Origin: Mangrovibacterium diazotrophicum
GTDB taxonomy: Bacteria > Bacteroidota > Bacteroidia > Bacteroidales > Prolixibacteraceae
Direction of reading: 5' to 3'
DNA length: 64,000 bases
Assembly (NCBI RefSeq): GCF_003610535.1
Contig: NZ_RAPN01000002.1
Location: 248,001 to 312,000, forward strand
In this document: positions 18,668 to 27,638 of the stretch, in pieces
How the letters are laid out: each line of letters begins with the position of its first letter
Position numbering within the stretch: position 1 is the first letter of the stretch
The notes under the pieces: model-generated
What the model saw: the letters and a program-made list of their open reading frames with translations, nothing else
Database searches by the model: none
Told to the model about the DNA's origin: nothing
Translations under genes and position numbers: made by a program

Positions 18668-18676
18668 AACGGCTTC
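18641..18676. terminator. Hairpin over the LuxR stop codon, likely terminator for the eCIS operon
   Basis: GAAGCCGT (18641-18648) pairs with ACGGCTTC (18669-18676), with an inner AAATC/GATTT pairing. On the minus strand the stem runs into TTTTATG, on the plus strand into AATATTTT. It overlaps the last codons and stop of the LuxR-type gene and lies 17 bases past the patatin stop codon, so it can end transcription from both sides. Confidence 0.6.
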
Positions 18677-18692
18677 AATATTTTGAAAGGGT

Positions 18693-19724
18693 TCAAATTC
18701 GGTTCACGGGGTTCTCGTTCGGATCTTCAAACCATTTGAAATAGTTTTCGGCCCCGGCTATTCCCTGCTCCACCAATGCTTGTTTCTTTTCGTCCGTCAG
18801 GTTGAAGTCTGTCGCCTTAATATTCAATGCATCGATGTAAACGGTTCGTTGCCAGTCATCGCTGTGGAGATGCGCATTTTCCTGCACTTGCATAACAGCC
18901 GCCATCAACGCTTTTGCATAGTCCGTGAAACCCGTAATTTGTTTGCCCTGTAAGGGTTCATTATAACGAAACAGCCCAATATCCTCGCGTGTATCGAGCC
19001 GCATGCCGAGTGTTTGGCAATTAAACACATACGGACTTCGATCCGAATTTTCAATCAAAAACCGGGCGTTTTCTTTGTTATAATAGTCGGTACTTCGGAT
19101 GGCAATTGCTTCTCTTTCACGATCGACGTATTTTTCACGATCAAATAGTTTGACAGGGTAATTTTGCATTGCACCGCCATCAACATAAACATCCTCGCGT
19201 TCGCCGTAGCGAACTGCCGCAAAAAACAGCGGTATTGACATGCTGATTCGAACGGCCTGCGCCAGTTCCATATCCGGATGACGCTCGTGGGAGAACACTT
19301 CCGAATAGCCTGTCGACAGATTCGTGCCAATAACATACAAATCTGGCTTTTCCGAATCTCTCAAATCGCCAAAGGTCGCTTTCGACGTTCCCATTTGCTT
19401 TTTAATCAGTTCGCCGATCCACTCGGTGAAAAAGTCTCCTTTGTTCCACCCGAAATGCTTGGCCAACCGCCGGATATCGCGAATAATCCCCCACGAATCG
19501 TCCATAAACGCCTTGAAGTCGGTCGATTCCATAATGCCCCGTTGCTCCTGGATATTGAATCCCAGCGCGAATATGAGTGCATTGATGGCACCAGCACTGG
19601 TACCGCCGGCGCGTTTAATATCTTTCAGAATTCCACGTTGCTCCAGGATGCTCATCGCACCGATGTATGCAATCCCCTTAACGCCACCTCCTTCAAAAAC
19701 CAAATTTCGAAACTGTACTGCCAT
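18693..19724 (-). CDS. Patatin-like phospholipase, candidate eCIS effector
   Basis: A 343-residue patatin-type serine lipase. The oxyanion motif GGGVKG (12-17), nucleophile S43 in GTSAG and catalytic D182 in DGG form a complete Ser-Asp dyad. There is no signal peptide or membrane helix. Such enzymes cut phospholipid acyl chains and several are known toxins, for example ExoU and T6SS Tle proteins. It is the last gene of the injection-system run, 59 bases after the TPR lipoprotein gene and with a good GGAGGA ribosome site. Cargo status is inference; it could also serve in release of the particles or in ordinary lipid metabolism. Confidence 0.9.
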   Translation of the reverse strand: MAVQFRNLVFEGGGVKGIAYIGAMSILEQRGILKDIKRAGGTSAGAINALIFALGFNIQEQRGIMESTDFKAFMDDSWGIIRDIRRLAKHFGWNKGDFFTEWIGELIKKQMGTSKATFGDLRDSEKPDLYVIGTNLSTGYSEVFSHERHPDMELAQAVRISMSIPLFFAAVRYGEREDVYVDGGAMQNYPVKLFDREKYVDREREAIAIRSTDYYNKENARFLIENSDRSPYVFNCQTLGMRLDTREDIGLFRYNEPLQGKQITGFTDYAKALMAAVMQVQENAHLHSDDWQRTVYIDALNIKATDFNLTDEKKQALVEQGIAGAENYFKWFEDPNENPVNRI

Positions 19725-19783
19725 TGCTATTCCTCCGTTTGTTAGTTTTATGTTTTTGTTGAATTGAAATCGATTTGTTCCGG

Positions 19784-21979
19784 TTACTTCTGTTGCAGCT
19801 CGTTACTGATGCGAACGTTCTTCACACCATTCAGTTGTTGCAACCTCTGCGGATCAATTTGTTCGTTCTCCTGAAGTTTCTTCGGAATAATTACGTCGCC
19901 CTGCCTTATTTGAATCTGTTTCACGTCGTCCAGCTGCTCCGCAGCATTTTCACTTTTCAGGTCTTCGTAAACCTGACTGGCAATAAAAAGATCAGGGTTC
20001 ACCTCCACCTGTCCCTGGTAACTTCCCGTATTAAGCTGCCATGTTCGCGATTCCTCTTTGGGTTCACTCAAACTCTTGACCTGGTTAATTTGAACAGAGC
20101 TGCCGCGATCCAGGTTGCTTTGGAATTTTCCTTCAATCTGGTTCAGCCTGCTGATATCCTGAAAATTGCCAAGTGCCTTTTCATCGCTGATGTAATTTAA
20201 CGCTTTAATCTCGAAAGACGGGTACTGATAATTCGGATTATTTTCGGAACATCTGGCCCCCAAATCTGCCAGTATTTTAAATTTCTGCCTATTTAGAAAT
20301 GACTGATCTCCCGCTGCAACGGGCATGGTGAAGACTTTGCTCCCGGCAATTGTTTTTTCCAACTGCTCAACATCGGAACTTTTGAAATTGTAGGTATCAT
20401 TCCGAATATCGAGCCTCATTTTCGTAATCAAGTTGAGCTCGCCCAATTTCTCAGTTAGCTTCGGCGAGTGATTTCCTGAACTGCCTGCCTTTTTGATCAA
20501 TGAATCTGCCATCGACAAATTATCCAGGTCCAGGTAACCGGCCGCAGCCTCCAGCAACGTATTGGGCACCAAATCGGGCTGATTAGTCTTTGCATAGCCT
20601 TCGGCCAGCAACTGGTAAATCGCGGGAATCGGCTTGAACTTTTCAGGATTCGCTGATTCAATCTGCTTCTGAAAACGAATAGCACTCTTCAACTGAAAAA
20701 CAGCATTCCCGGCGTACCAATCCGATGTCCAGATTCCACGATCAGCAAAGATCAATCCCAACATGGTATGCGATTTCTGAATCGCCTCCAGGTTATTTTG
20801 AAGGTAGTGTGCGCTCTTTTCGTTAAAAAGCCGGCGGATCATTTCGTCATATTTCGAATTGTCCAGATCCATTTCCGGGTAGCGATTGTACAGCCGCGAC
20901 AATTCTACGGCAATATCCATTTTTATCGGATAGTAATTTTTTAGCTTCGGATGATCGTACACATAAAATTCCGGCGCAATCTGAAGTCCCATTTCGAGCA
21001 ACTTAACCGCAATGGAGACATTGCCCGCGATTAATTCAGTCGCTTCCATTCGGTATAGTAAAGTGGCAACAATATGGCTCCGATAAACATCCGAAGTCCA
21101 CCAGCCCATCTCACCGGTACTCGCCGCCTTTGTCAACAACCGTTGAATCTCCTGGTTACAGGTCGAAGTCCACACATTCGGCTCAGGGAGATCCTTCGCA
21201 TAGTTTTCGCTTACGTTCGGCTTAAACGAGAGCGCTTCGGCCCAACGAACACAGGCTTCGGTTGCCTGCTCATTTTCACCCAGTGTCAACGCCAAATCGA
21301 GTGTATTCAAGAAACCGGTACGCGCCAAGTCATAGAACCCCTTTTCAAACAACTGATTCGAAAAAGCATTCAGCACCTGCCAGGCATGCTGTTTATCGGT
21401 GAACCGGGTGCAAACATCAAAGATCTTCCAGGCCAAGGCTTCATTCCCTGTGCTTCCAAAGAAAGCGCGTTTGTAAAAACCAATAGCCTCATCATACTTT
21501 TCCACTGCGGCTGAAAGATCACCTTTCCGCGCATAATACTTCGCTTTATTGGCTGAATCAACTTTGATCAATTGACTCAATAATTCCTGAGCCATTTCTT
21601 TATTATCCATCGCCTGATTCACAAAAACAAGGTTCGTCAGAACTGCCACATTGCCTGGATCAACTTCAAGAGCGGCCGAATAATATTGCTTCGATCTCTC
21701 CAACGCCTCCATTTTGGTTCCAGGCAGTTGAGCCGCCTGCTTTTGGTACAAATAGGCCATGGTAAAATTGAGTTGAAACTTATCCATTTTTTCAACATCT
21801 GCTCCGGCATAGCGTCCCATAGCACGCTCCATCAGCGAAATTCCCTGGTCAACCGGCAGTGCCAATGCTCTTTTGCAAATTACACCGGCGTCGGGGGTTT
21901 GTCCATTCACATTCGACCTGCATGCCGGAAGAAGCCCAAAGCAAAGCACAAGCAAAAGAATTTGATATCGTGTTTTCAT
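19784..21979 (-). CDS. TPR-rich lipoprotein in the eCIS operon
   Basis: A 731-residue protein with a lipoprotein signal peptide (lipobox LPAC, cysteine near residue 20) and a long helical body with TPR-like repeats, clearest at about 70-180 (KQYYSAALEVDPGNVAVLTN; YDEAIGFYKRAFF). The start at 21979 follows the upstream stop codon by one base, which favours it over an earlier ATG. The C-terminal 120 residues lose the repeat pattern and are polar. TPR lipoproteins act as protein-binding scaffolds in the periplasm or on the outer membrane. The next two genes upstream also encode exported or membrane proteins, so this may be an envelope complex linked to the injection system. Confidence 0.83.
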   Translation of the reverse strand: MKTRYQILLLVLCFGLLPACRSNVNGQTPDAGVICKRALALPVDQGISLMERAMGRYAGADVEKMDKFQLNFTMAYLYQKQAAQLPGTKMEALERSKQYYSAALEVDPGNVAVLTNLVFVNQAMDNKEMAQELLSQLIKVDSANKAKYYARKGDLSAAVEKYDEAIGFYKRAFFGSTGNEALAWKIFDVCTRFTDKQHAWQVLNAFSNQLFEKGFYDLARTGFLNTLDLALTLGENEQATEACVRWAEALSFKPNVSENYAKDLPEPNVWTSTCNQEIQRLLTKAASTGEMGWWTSDVYRSHIVATLLYRMEATELIAGNVSIAVKLLEMGLQIAPEFYVYDHPKLKNYYPIKMDIAVELSRLYNRYPEMDLDNSKYDEMIRRLFNEKSAHYLQNNLEAIQKSHTMLGLIFADRGIWTSDWYAGNAVFQLKSAIRFQKQIESANPEKFKPIPAIYQLLAEGYAKTNQPDLVPNTLLEAAAGYLDLDNLSMADSLIKKAGSSGNHSPKLTEKLGELNLITKMRLDIRNDTYNFKSSDVEQLEKTIAGSKVFTMPVAAGDQSFLNRQKFKILADLGARCSENNPNYQYPSFEIKALNYISDEKALGNFQDISRLNQIEGKFQSNLDRGSSVQINQVKSLSEPKEESRTWQLNTGSYQGQVEVNPDLFIASQVYEDLKSENAAEQLDDVKQIQIRQGDVIIPKKLQENEQIDPQRLQQLNGVKNVRISNELQQK

Positions 21980-21980
21980 T

Positions 21981-22856
21981 TTAATTTGCATTTGAGTCGG
22001 TGAGAATCGTTTCGGGACTAACAAGTTCGAGTTCAGAATCGGGCAGCGGCACGTGTTTCAGAATGTAAATCTTCTTTTCAATCGTATCCGTGCCCGAAAA
22101 ACTCTGCCCGCTATTCTTCAACTTTTCCAAGACCAAACTTCCCAGCGTATAAGTCGCCGGCAGATGGTAGTGTTGAATCGCCTCTTTGTTGTCGATGGAC
22201 ATGAGCACCTGCGTCGTATCGTACAAAACCATCGTCCCTAAAATATCCGAGACTTTCGTTACAATCTGGAAACGGCTCAACTCGGCAATGTTACTTTCGC
22301 GTTTGGTGATGGGTACGACAAACAGCTTCCTGGCCTGGATAAAATAGAAATCGTCGGCCACATCAACCTGGCTCAAAATATTTTTCACCAATTCCTCCTT
22401 GCTGCTTTGTGCTCCAAGTCTGAAGGTTTGGATCACCTCATCAACAAACTCTCCCCGAACATCCGGCAGCCCTTCAATGTAGCGTTCCACCGGCCGGAAA
22501 ACCCAATAGGTGGTCTCGACTATTCCCGGCTTTACTTGCGGTTCAATCGAAAGTTTAAAGCCTACTTCTTTCAAGCTTGAATGCGCCCCCGCCTGCTGCT
22601 CACTATCCGCCAGTTCTATTTTCAGCGTGGCCTCTCCCGGGTTTAACTGAAACTGAAAAAAACCAAATTTGGAGTTCAAAAAATCAGCCATCAACCGGGA
22701 ACAATCCCGCTCAATAGCCGGAATCTCTGCGCCGTAAAAACTTTTATACTGCGGTTCGGTAATAACGAATTTGACCTGAATCAGCTTCTTGTTTTCGGCA
22801 AAGAGCTGTACCGAAATGAGAAACGCAATCAGGATTAACAAGGCTCTGTATTTCAT
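21981..22856 (-). CDS. Exported hypothetical protein in the eCIS operon
   Basis: A 291-residue product with a signal peptide (MKYRALLILIAFLISVQLFA). I recognise no family. The mature part is mixed alpha/beta with no cysteines and no obvious catalytic motif. Its first codons overlap the end of the upstream membrane protein by four bases and it nearly abuts the TPR lipoprotein, so the three are probably made together and may form one envelope complex. Confidence 0.8.
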   Translation of the reverse strand: MKYRALLILIAFLISVQLFAENKKLIQVKFVITEPQYKSFYGAEIPAIERDCSRLMADFLNSKFGFFQFQLNPGEATLKIELADSEQQAGAHSSLKEVGFKLSIEPQVKPGIVETTYWVFRPVERYIEGLPDVRGEFVDEVIQTFRLGAQSSKEELVKNILSQVDVADDFYFIQARKLFVVPITKRESNIAELSRFQIVTKVSDILGTMVLYDTTQVLMSIDNKEAIQHYHLPATYTLGSLVLEKLKNSGQSFSGTDTIEKKIYILKHVPLPDSELELVSPETILTDSNAN

Positions 22857-23779
22857 TCTTTGTAAGCTTTAAACTGAAATTCTTTAAACGCTTCCGTTCC
22901 CAAAACGCCTTCGCACACCGCAAACTTGTCGCCGCCCGAAGAGGTCAATTCGAGTTTTAGGCTGTCGTACACCTGAAAATCGACAGGGATAAACAAAGGT
23001 TCCTGCACAGTCCATCTGTTCAGGCTGCTGTAAACCGTCTGCTCGTCGTACATGCTGCGCAGTTCAATCAGCCACTTTTCAAAGTAATGTTCAGGAATCC
23101 CGGGGAGTTGTCCTAAAATTATCGTCGCATGGTTATTCAAATCATACGTCGTCTCAATCTGCTTGTTATATTTTACAAGCAGCTTTGCTCGGGCCAACTG
23201 CATGAAAAATTCAACCGGCACCCGAGCAATAACCGTCGGCGACACCTCCAGGTCGTTCTCCAAATTGATCCTTTTTCCGGTCCACGGATACACCTGAAAA
23301 CTGAGTTGCTGGTAACCTTTAGCCCGCACATTAAAAGTCCGCCCAAACGGACTTGTGATAACTGTTTGCTGTACAGAAGGACTTTCGTTTGATACATTTA
23401 ACTCCCAAGCGTCTAGACTTGAACGACCTTCCTGCGTCATCAAAATCGAAACCGGCGCTTGCTTTTTCCCGGTTGAAATATGCACAGAGGAAACAAAGCA
23501 TCCTGCCACAAACAACAGCACATACAAACCGAAAATCACCTGAAAATTCAGAAAGCCGGCAAGCCAGCGTTGGTAGATCTGGGTAAACTTCTCTTCGTCT
23601 TCCTTTTTCAGGTACTTGACCAGAAAACTCACAAAACCGAAAAACACAACCACGCCTCCAACAAAATAAGTTTCGATGAAGTCGTTGCCGATGTGATAAG
23701 CCAGCCAGGCATTGGCGATCATCAGGAAGAAAGCCAGCAGCAATATTTTGACAAAAATGTATTTACCCGATTTTTCCAT
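22853..23779 (-). CDS. Three-helix membrane protein in the eCIS operon
   Basis: A 308-residue protein with membrane helices at about residues 6-28, 38-56 and 78-100, followed by a soluble C-terminal domain of about 200 residues that should face the periplasm if the N-terminus is cytoplasmic. The start at 23779 lies two bases after the S8 protease stop codon and is preferred over an ATG 30 bases upstream. No family recognised. It could anchor the injection system or its release machinery to the inner membrane; this is inference from position. Confidence 0.8.
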   Translation of the reverse strand: MEKSGKYIFVKILLLAFFLMIANAWLAYHIGNDFIETYFVGGVVVFFGFVSFLVKYLKKEDEEKFTQIYQRWLAGFLNFQVIFGLYVLLFVAGCFVSSVHISTGKKQAPVSILMTQEGRSSLDAWELNVSNESPSVQQTVITSPFGRTFNVRAKGYQQLSFQVYPWTGKRINLENDLEVSPTVIARVPVEFFMQLARAKLLVKYNKQIETTYDLNNHATIILGQLPGIPEHYFEKWLIELRSMYDEQTVYSSLNRWTVQEPLFIPVDFQVYDSLKLELTSSGGDKFAVCEGVLGTEAFKEFQFKAYKE

Positions 23780-23781
23780 CT

Positions 23782-26292
23782 TTAGTTTGTCAGTATCCGA
23801 ATGGTCCATTGATTCAACTTCCCTGTATCCCGGCTGAGATTGTCTGAAACGTGGAGTTTCCAGTTGCCATTTACCGTTTCGCCCTTTAAATCCGAAAGTT
23901 TTGGTGTGTTCCCTATCGAATACGTTTTTATCAGGTTATCAGTTGTCCCGCCTGTCTTTTTATGCAGGTTGACGGTCGTACCGCCGGGCGAGGCGAGATT
24001 CACAATCAAATCACCGATGTAAGTATGCGTGATATCCAAATCCAACTCGATTTCGTTCACAGTTCCGGTTTCAGAAACAGTAATTAATCGCTCCACTCCT
24101 ACCGGGTCATTATCCGGAATTCGTAACGCGGGAGCGTCCGTCTTCTCTATCATCGTCTGGGCGGAAACTCCCAAATGAAGTTTCCAAGAATTCAGGTTTC
24201 CTGTATCTATACGGGCATTGTCGGAAATTGCCAAACGCCAGGTTCCCTGAATTTGCTGACCATTCAAAAAAGATAAAGCAGCTGTATTTTGAAGATCAAA
24301 AGTCGTTTTCAGATCGTCTTTACTTCCTCCGTTTCGGTTATGCAAATCGACCTTTGTATTTGCTGGCGAAATCAGACTGACAATGAGATCGCCAATGTAT
24401 GTGTGAGTTATGTCTACTTCAACCTTAACCGAATTCAACAACCCTGTTTCACTCACAACAATCTCGTCAGTCACCCCGGTTGCATTGTTGTCAGGGATGG
24501 CCAGTCCCGGCGTCGACTCCTTGACAATCGCGGATTCCGATTGGCTTCCTCCGCCTGTCAAACTCAGTGCTTCCGCAACTGCGTCATGCGCGTCAACCCG
24601 ACCAAAACCAAACCAAGGGCTCCAGGTTCCATCGGCAAAACCCTGATCGGAAAAAGCTCCGCTATCAAACGGTGCAACAGGCGAAATATCCCAGGATGTA
24701 TCGGGATCATAACTTGTTGGTGGAGTCCGTTGATATCCATTCATATTGAGATCCTTCGAAGCTGTTCGTTGTAGGATGGAGATTACTTCAAAGGCTGTCA
24801 GATTGGGATTGGCCGAAATAACAAGGCCGGCAATTCCTGCCACCAGCGGAGTGGCGCTGGACGTTCCTCCAAAATCGTTTTCAAATAAAGGCGAATTTCC
24901 CGTCGTGGTTGTAATTCCGAGCCCTTGAACCGACAAACGGTAATACTCGTGAACATTACTGGAAGGTGCCGAAATGGCAATATCAGTTCCGTAATTCGAG
25001 TAATGACTCCGTTTTGCATTGCTGGCCAAGGCTGCCACGAACATCACTCCCGGCACACTCCCCAGATTGTGACTAAATCGCTTGGAAGTGTTGACGCCGC
25101 TCCAATACCACGACCCGTCGGATCGCTGAGCATACCCCTGCGTGTATGGAATGTTCTGAGTGCCGGAATAGTTTATCGGGCAATTCTCATTCCCTGCGGC
25201 CCATAAAAAAACAATTCCTTTCCCCCTTCGTCCACCTGTGACTGCCAACTGCTTGATTTTATTCACCACAATCGACGCATAGTTTCCATGAGGCGAACTT
25301 CCCCAGGAATTGGAGATGACGTCAACCTTATCGGCCAAAAAATCAAGCACAGTGAACAACTTGTCGTCACTGATGTACAAGCTCGCCCCACTCGATTCCC
25401 ATTTAATGGGCAATAACTTGCATCCCGGAGCAGCACCAACAGTCAGAACCGCATCCACTTCGGCACCAATTACCCCGCAACAACTGGTTCCGTGATTCGA
25501 ACCACTTTGGTACATCCCCGACGGGACGGCACCAATCGCATCGCGGTGCATCAGATTTAGCCCGCTCATGTATCCCCAGGATTTAAATTTCCCGGCTGAA
25601 TCAAAATCCGGATGATCCAGCTTACAGCCGTCATCCGTCACACCAATCACCACATCCGAACTTCCGAAATGATTCAGCAGATTCCAGGCCGCTTCGCAAT
25701 TCGATGAAGACCGCGCATCGAACTCCGCGTCCGTTAAGCGCTGATGCAAATGCCATTGTTGCATATAATTTGGATCGACAGGAATATTTACGTTGGTCGG
25801 TTTGATTTCATGGTTGAGATCGTGCTCGCAAAGTTCTACCGTTTCCTTTTCCGTTTCGGTGATCAAAACAACGAGTTTCACCGGATTCATTCCTGTATCG
25901 TCAGTGAGTTGAAAGAGAAATTCCCGGTCGGAATATTTTCGCTTGAGCATTAAAGCGTACTTCGCCATAAAATTGCTCAAGTCCTCGTGGCTGACAGGCT
26001 GGCGGAAAGTAACCACAATTCGGTCGGTAATCAGAAAGCTCGTTTCTTCACCTTCTATCGTGTAGGCGTGGTGAGTCGTTAAATTCTCCCTCAATTTAGC
26101 CATCTCCTCGTCCAGCCGACCGGCACTGACTTTTACTTTTGTAGACGCCGAAGAAACTTGCTGTGCATCATCCGTAATCCCCATCTCTTTTAGTTTAGCG
26201 GGAAGAGCCCTGACGACGAAGGTATTCGGTTCTTTTTTCAGATAGACTTTTTTGCCATTTCGATAGGTGTATATTTTTTCTTTTTTAGCCAT
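23782..26292 (-). CDS. S8 (subtilisin-like) protease with two P domains, no signal peptide; candidate eCIS effector
   Basis: An 836-residue protease. A non-catalytic N-terminal region (1-170) that may be a propeptide or a loading domain is followed by the S8 domain with D220 (VTDDGC), H267 (NHGTS), oxyanion N368 (AAGNEN) and S478 (GGTSSATP). Two tandem proprotein-convertase P domains follow at about 597-707 and 723-835, each with the THTYIGDLIV motif. The N-terminus is MAKKEKIYTYRNG, with no export signal, unusual for an S8 enzyme with P domains. It lies within the injection-system operon, just after the DUF4157 protein, so it is a strong cargo candidate (inference). AAGGAA precedes the start. 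Confidence 0.92.
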   Translation of the reverse strand: MAKKEKIYTYRNGKKVYLKKEPNTFVVRALPAKLKEMGITDDAQQVSSASTKVKVSAGRLDEEMAKLRENLTTHHAYTIEGEETSFLITDRIVVTFRQPVSHEDLSNFMAKYALMLKRKYSDREFLFQLTDDTGMNPVKLVVLITETEKETVELCEHDLNHEIKPTNVNIPVDPNYMQQWHLHQRLTDAEFDARSSSNCEAAWNLLNHFGSSDVVIGVTDDGCKLDHPDFDSAGKFKSWGYMSGLNLMHRDAIGAVPSGMYQSGSNHGTSCCGVIGAEVDAVLTVGAAPGCKLLPIKWESSGASLYISDDKLFTVLDFLADKVDVISNSWGSSPHGNYASIVVNKIKQLAVTGGRRGKGIVFLWAAGNENCPINYSGTQNIPYTQGYAQRSDGSWYWSGVNTSKRFSHNLGSVPGVMFVAALASNAKRSHYSNYGTDIAISAPSSNVHEYYRLSVQGLGITTTTGNSPLFENDFGGTSSATPLVAGIAGLVISANPNLTAFEVISILQRTASKDLNMNGYQRTPPTSYDPDTSWDISPVAPFDSGAFSDQGFADGTWSPWFGFGRVDAHDAVAEALSLTGGGSQSESAIVKESTPGLAIPDNNATGVTDEIVVSETGLLNSVKVEVDITHTYIGDLIVSLISPANTKVDLHNRNGGSKDDLKTTFDLQNTAALSFLNGQQIQGTWRLAISDNARIDTGNLNSWKLHLGVSAQTMIEKTDAPALRIPDNDPVGVERLITVSETGTVNEIELDLDITHTYIGDLIVNLASPGGTTVNLHKKTGGTTDNLIKTYSIGNTPKLSDLKGETVNGNWKLHVSDNLSRDTGKLNQWTIRILTN

Positions 26293-26364
26293 GGTTGTTT
26301 CCTTTTAATCGTTAATCAATTCAAGCCAAAGAATATCACAAGAAGACACCTGTTATGTGCATGT

Positions 26365-27627
26365 TTAAACCGGCGGACAACTCGGGTCAAAGGGGGTAGC
26401 GCCGTAGATATCAGCGACAAGACTTGCATAACATTCAGGTTCTCTGCCTCGTTGGCTAGCAGTACTGGCAGATGCATGATCTCCAAAATGTCTGGTCATA
26501 TGCAACACTTCGTGAATCATCCCGATCGCCTGTTGATCGGTCGAATAACCGGATGTAAAGAAGGCACTGCAAATAGCAATCGTATTCCCGTGTCCAGATG
26601 CGCACGATGCTAATACATCGTTAGGACGACAATGATGGGTACAATTTCCAATCGTAGTGTGTGAGTTTCCTGTACATCTGAATTTAATTTGACGCTCCAA
26701 GAATCTGGATATAGCCCGAAAACGATCCGAGAGAGTCATCATTTCTGAAGCCTGTGCTTCGGCTAAGGTTGAGAAGTCATGATGAGTAAACCGATTTCTA
26801 AATTTATGATTATGTGGTGGCGGATCACCAAACCTACTGTGGTAAGCATTGAATACAGAGCTCGGACCAAAAGTAGGATCGTTGAAAAGCAACGACTCAA
26901 AAGCTAATAGTTCGGCGGTTCCCAAAGCCATTAAAACAGCTCTGTTATTTGCATTTTCGATGACCGTCAGCGGTTGAGCCGGAGCTCCGGCTACATTTGG
27001 CGGACAGCTGGAGTGTGTGCTCACAGCCCTGCTGATCCGATTGCCTCGTTTTCCCTTCTGTTGCACCACGTGGGTCAACTCATGTGCCAGCAGATTTTTG
27101 CCGGTTGAACTGTTCGGTCTGTACTCGCCACCATTAAAATAGACATCTGCCCCATAAGTAAAGGCTCGTGCGTTCAATTGCCGATTCATTTGAACCGCAT
27201 TCGTATCGGTGTGTATTTTTACACGACTAAAATCGGCTCCGATTGCCCTGCTCATAAACTGGTTGACCGGATCGGGCAACTTGTTACCTTTCCCGGTCGA
27301 AGAAAGAATTTGCTGCTCAACAGAAGAAGTCGCTACACCCATTTCATTCGATTTGCGCTGCAACATTTCTTCTTCTTTTTCGCATTTCGCACACTTCATT
27401 TGTATTGGCTCTTCCTCTTCTTCGGGCTGCATGCGTAATTTCGGCTGCATCATTTCCTCCTCTTCTTCCTCCGGTTGCATCTGAAGCGACTCAGTCTGCG
27501 CCACCTGCATGACACGATCAGCGACTGCATCCGCTTCCTGTTCATACTTGTCACCGGGTTGCCCGATTTTCAGTTTTGGCTGAATCGAAGCCCTTCTTCC
27601 TGTATTCTGTGGTTTGATTTCAAACAT
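26365..27627 (-). CDS. DUF4157 (eCIS core) protein with C-terminal M35-like metallopeptidase domain; candidate effector
   Basis: A 420-residue protein. DUF4157, the domain most often linked to eCIS loci, spans about 110-200 and has its HELTH (182-186) followed by VVQQ. A second zinc motif, HEVLH (372-376), lies in a C-terminal domain with ICSAFF before it and LVADIYGA after it, the layout of deuterolysin-type (M35, Asp-zincin) peptidases. The N-terminal 100 residues carry two acidic repeats (MQPEEEEE) and a CxxC pair (C79, C82). No signal peptide. The start at 27627 avoids overlap with the ATPase gene. Probably a toxin loaded through its DUF4157 region; this is inference. Confidence 0.88.
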   Translation of the reverse strand: MFEIKPQNTGRRASIQPKLKIGQPGDKYEQEADAVADRVMQVAQTESLQMQPEEEEEEMMQPKLRMQPEEEEEPIQMKCAKCEKEEEMLQRKSNEMGVATSSVEQQILSSTGKGNKLPDPVNQFMSRAIGADFSRVKIHTDTNAVQMNRQLNARAFTYGADVYFNGGEYRPNSSTGKNLLAHELTHVVQQKGKRGNRISRAVSTHSSCPPNVAGAPAQPLTVIENANNRAVLMALGTAELLAFESLLFNDPTFGPSSVFNAYHSRFGDPPPHNHKFRNRFTHHDFSTLAEAQASEMMTLSDRFRAISRFLERQIKFRCTGNSHTTIGNCTHHCRPNDVLASCASGHGNTIAICSAFFTSGYSTDQQAIGMIHEVLHMTRHFGDHASASTASQRGREPECYASLVADIYGATPFDPSCPPV

Positions 27628-27638
27628 AGCCTTGTCGT

